64,000 bases of DNA from Dipetalonema caudispina. Lineage: Eukaryota > Nematoda > Chromadorea > Rhabditida > Onchocercidae. Shown here in pieces: positions 61,050 through 64,000 of this stretch (its first letter is position 1; each line of letters opens with the position of its first letter). The position numbers and the translations under genes are program-made. The notes beneath the pieces are model-generated. The model ran no database searches. It saw only the letters and a program-made list of their open reading frames with translations, and was not told the origin of the DNA. The stretch spans positions 186,001 through 250,000 of the forward strand of contig JABVXV010000004.1 in NCBI GenBank assembly GCA_013365325.1. The letters run 5' to 3'.

Positions 61050-62472
61050 TTAGACATACATAAAAGACAGAATTGCAAGGATAGTATTTTGCAGGTAGCT
61101 TGTAGCAAATTTTAATGGAACTAATAATTTTGAAATAGAATTATTTAGCAGTAGTAATTGAAAGGGAACAAGGAGAGTAAACTTCAAGTTTTCAGGAACT
61201 GTAGAAATTTAGAAAAATTGTTGACGGCGATAGACTATCTTCGGATTTGCTAATAAATCCTTCTTCTAATCTAACAGGACATTCACAGAACATCAAAATG
61301 TTTATGCATTATCATTTGGCTCCAAGTAGGTAGCGTCTAGCAAATGCGAAATTACAAATAACAGTAAATTTTTTTTCAGTTCACAATAGCACTAATTAAG
61401 GAATACACCGATAGTAAGGATGAAAAGCACAGTATGTTGAATGGTGAATTAGGAATAAATAAGTTTCACCGGTTAGCTGAATAAACTATAAAATCCAAAA
61501 GCAGACATTTTTGTGCAAATTTTCACCAAATTCTGAATTTTCTAGCGAAAATACCGAGAGAATGCAAGAAACAATCACCATATCACGAAAAAAAAACCAC
61601 ACACCACAAGAAAGGGACGAGGAGGAGGCACATACTGACGGCGACAACAACGACGACGACTGCTTAGGAGCCTGAAACAAGCTTACATGGATAGGAGGCA
61701 GGATATGAGTTATAGTTGTCAATACTTGGCTAGTGGTTTCTAGCTAGTGCTATTTGCATGCTGCAATATAGGGAGGTACTACTGAGACAACAGCAGATCG
61801 GGGATAGTAGATAGGGTGTGGTATGTATGTAAACGGATAGATGAATGGATGGATGGATGGATATATGGGCTTGGAAGGAAGGGTGCTACTCATTTCTTGG
61901 TTTGATGTCTCATTAATCATGAAAGCTTACTTCCAAAGGGAAGGATTCGTTGTAGAGGAGAGGAGAAGAGAAAGCAGCCATGCTTGCATTTGCTTTATTG
62001 AACTACCACTTGGCTGGAACTCTCCATTTTCAGCCTGTGGAGTGGACAGAGAGACAGATGTATGGATTGTTGGCTCTTCTACAATTAGATGAATAAAAAG
62101 GTAGACTCCTTTTATCGATAAAACTGCAGCAATCAGGTAGTTGCTAGTATTGGACCAAGCATGAAGCTAAACCTTCTGGGACACTGCATGTCACCATGTC
62201 ATTTTCTCTTCAGAACAATAATTTGAATCAGTGACACATACACAGCTGTCTACAATCTCTTTCCATCTGAAAATCTTCCCCGGCAGAGTAATATAATACC
62301 GAACAAATCAATAGACCGCTTAAGAGTAAGCTATGATTTATCATGACATATTTTGAAGTTACATACAAAATTCATTGTGAATTTGTTCTTGTTATTGTCT
62401 TGCAAATAATGATGAAGTTCATAATAAATTCAAAGGTAACTAATTAGTTAGCTGAAAGCCAGAAGTGTTGTT
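61050..62472. other. Upstream region of CELF gene
   Basis: No coding sequence that I can support. A GGAT-type microsatellite lies at about 61838-61862. An ORF at 61486-61722 (minus) is Ser-rich but has no motif and could be 5'UTR or an alternative first exon. Confidence 0.4.
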
Positions 62473-62703
62473 ATGTCGAAAATATTGCTTTGCTTTCCCA
62501 AGCTAGTAGGCATTTTAGTTTTTTTGATGGTTATGCTACTAAATGATCGATGCAAGTGCCAAGTGCCAAGTGGATTCTCTTATGCCACAGATTTCAAATA
62601 TTCTATTCTCTACTTGACCCTGAAAAAAGAAAATGGTCGAACATTGAATGCAACCATTTCTTTTAATCTTTTATATATCATACCCTCATTTCTCTTGAAT
62701 TGA
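62473..62703 (+). CDS. Possible small secreted protein
   Basis: A single 76-residue ORF begins with a convincing signal peptide (LLCFPKLVGILVFLMVMLL, cleavage perhaps after RCKC). A CCAG acceptor-like site lies about 13 nt before the ATG, suitable for a spliced leader. One N-glycosylation site (NATI) is present. The mature part is short and ends in a hydrophobic tail (LLYIIPSFLLN), so it may continue by splicing or be spurious. The family is not recognised. Confidence 0.28.
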   Translation: MSKILLCFPKLVGILVFLMVMLLNDRCKCQVPSGFSYATDFKYSILYLTLKKENGRTLNATISFNLLYIIPSFLLN

Positions 62704-63814
62704 AAATTGAAGTTAAGTAAATGCTGATAATTCACAGTGATTATTATATGCATAATCTGATATTAACATTCCCAGATTGACAACTTGTAATTTATATTAT
62801 GTTTTCTTGAATGATATTCTTTTTCTACATTGTACAAAATGAAATTTCAGATATTAAATTCTTGGCTAGTTGTTACTTGTGGAAAATATATCTAGACGAA
62901 ACTCCTGAGAAAATGATATTTCAAAAAATTACGAAATATATATCGTAATTGATAACATTAAATTGAATTGACAAATTTATGTCGAGTATTCTGTCCAAGA
63001 ACCAATTTGTAGAATTTTCTCCTGTAATCCTAACTCGTCACCTCGTATACAGCTGTATTTTTGCAAAGTAATCACAGTCAATTTTCTATTATAATATTAT
63101 TCAGTATACAACAACTATCAATAAGATCAAAGATAAATGGCTAGGCATGTCAAACAGATTTCTTGCATAGTTCAAACTACTGATCAATAATACTTATGAT
63201 CAAGTGCTCATCATTACAAATGTAACATGTTTGAAACCAATTTTTGTAACTGCTTCACATCCGGTAACATTTTTCGAATAATTTTTACCCTATATAAAAA
63301 AAATTTGAGTTATATTTCAGTTCAGTTTAATTTTTGCACATTTTGCTTCAATCTGCCTATAATTTGCTTGATTAAATTTCGTCGATTTTTCCCAAATTTG
63401 AAAATAAACAAAAGCTCCAAAAGAAAGTTTCAAAGTTAATGACGAAATATAATGGTGCACCTATTCTTGAAATTATTACATGTTGATTAGAGAAGACCAA
63501 AGGATTGAGTTAGAATCAATCATGCCACCGTGAAGAGATACGATACATTACATAATCAAATGGTGGTTGGAAATGATTGGAATGAATAACTGGACATGAT
63601 TAAACAGTGTGTTAGGAAAATATCACCTAAATTTTATTGGAGAATGGAGTAGAATTTCATATCTTCCTATTCGTACGACGGATATTTCCGGTGATAAGGC
63701 TCAAGGTTAATCTTATCTCTGTTTAGAACTATTTGACATAACGTTGTGACAGACGACGAAAGGAGTTGTGTTGCATTCCTCTGACGTCTCGATTATTTTC
63801 TGATCGTCCTTTCA
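62704..63814. other. Region without a supported gene
   Basis: AT-rich with only short, motif-free ORFs (for example 63227-63439). Nothing supportable is seen. Confidence 0.5.
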
Positions 63815-64000
63815 GCTCTCTTTTACTCCACATAGATCAATCAACCACTATTCATTTCTCACTTTAATCGACACCCGTTTGACCTCCAATAATACATTCT
63901 TTACCACTAGTATTCCTATCACTATCATTTCCTCCTCGTCTTCTTCTACTACTACTCCTACTACAACCGCTTCTGCTGATGGTAGTGTATCGCGCGACCT
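63815..64000 (+). CDS. Possible Ser/Thr-rich exon running off the right edge
   Basis: After a TCCTTTCAG acceptor at 63806-63814 one frame stays open to the window end. It turns Ser/Thr-rich (ISSSSSSTTTPTTTASADG). Base composition is clearly less AT-rich than the flank. The opposite strand is also open, so strand is uncertain, and it could be low-complexity 5'UTR. Confidence 0.28.

Noticed and set aside
1..64000. tRNA, rRNA, CRISPR or bacterial-type operon signals
   Set aside because: None found on reading; the sequence is eukaryotic throughout. A covariance-model scan would be needed to exclude a small RNA gene.

Overview
The window is a piece of a nematode nuclear genome, most likely a filarial-type (spirurid) worm. 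The DNA is AT-rich. Genes are split into many short exons with compact introns ending in TTNCAG-like acceptors, and the proteins match nematode versions of conserved animal families. There is no sign of bacterial or phage organisation. All gene models below were spliced by hand from the sequence, and exon phases were checked for each junction.

Layout, left to right. 1-4300: no complete gene, but several stop-free, coding-like stretches on the minus strand (decayed or unresolved gene). 4363-6435 (+): exc-4, a CLIC-family protein. 6436-10045: no gene seen. 10046-11994: a 204-bp inverted repeat enclosing a broken BEL/Pao-type gag fragment and tandem repeats. 11995-14600: no gene seen. 14601-17292 (-): ArfGAP1. 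18467-19138 (+): an unrecognised single-exon secreted or membrane protein. 20380-25808 (-): a 20-exon mitochondrial flavoprotein of the PDPR/DMGDH family. 27744-29886 (+): a GT31 glycosyltransferase whose first exon sits in a perfect hairpin. 32128-36030 (-): nucleoporin Nup58. 36970-37993 (-): PBDC1. 38484-39558 (-): ribosomal protein eS12. 41455-46881 (-): a 17-exon NCX sodium/calcium exchanger. 47831-51952 (-): the 3' portion of a multi-exon gene that conventional ORF searches miss, with a weak resemblance to PEX11. 52773-61049 (-): a CELF/ETR-1 RNA-binding protein. 61050-64000: one small secreted-like ORF and a possible exon running off the right edge.

The genes are ordinary household and excretory-canal, muscle or calcium genes and do not form one pathway. 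Nup58, PBDC1 and eS12 lie head to tail on one strand, which would suit polycistronic or trans-spliced expression. I found no rRNA, tRNA or CRISPR array. The most unusual items are the inverted-repeat-flanked gag fragment, the hairpin over the GT31 start codon, two splice donors that do not fit the rules in otherwise intact genes, the hidden PEX11-like gene, and the hidden coding-like segments at the left end.
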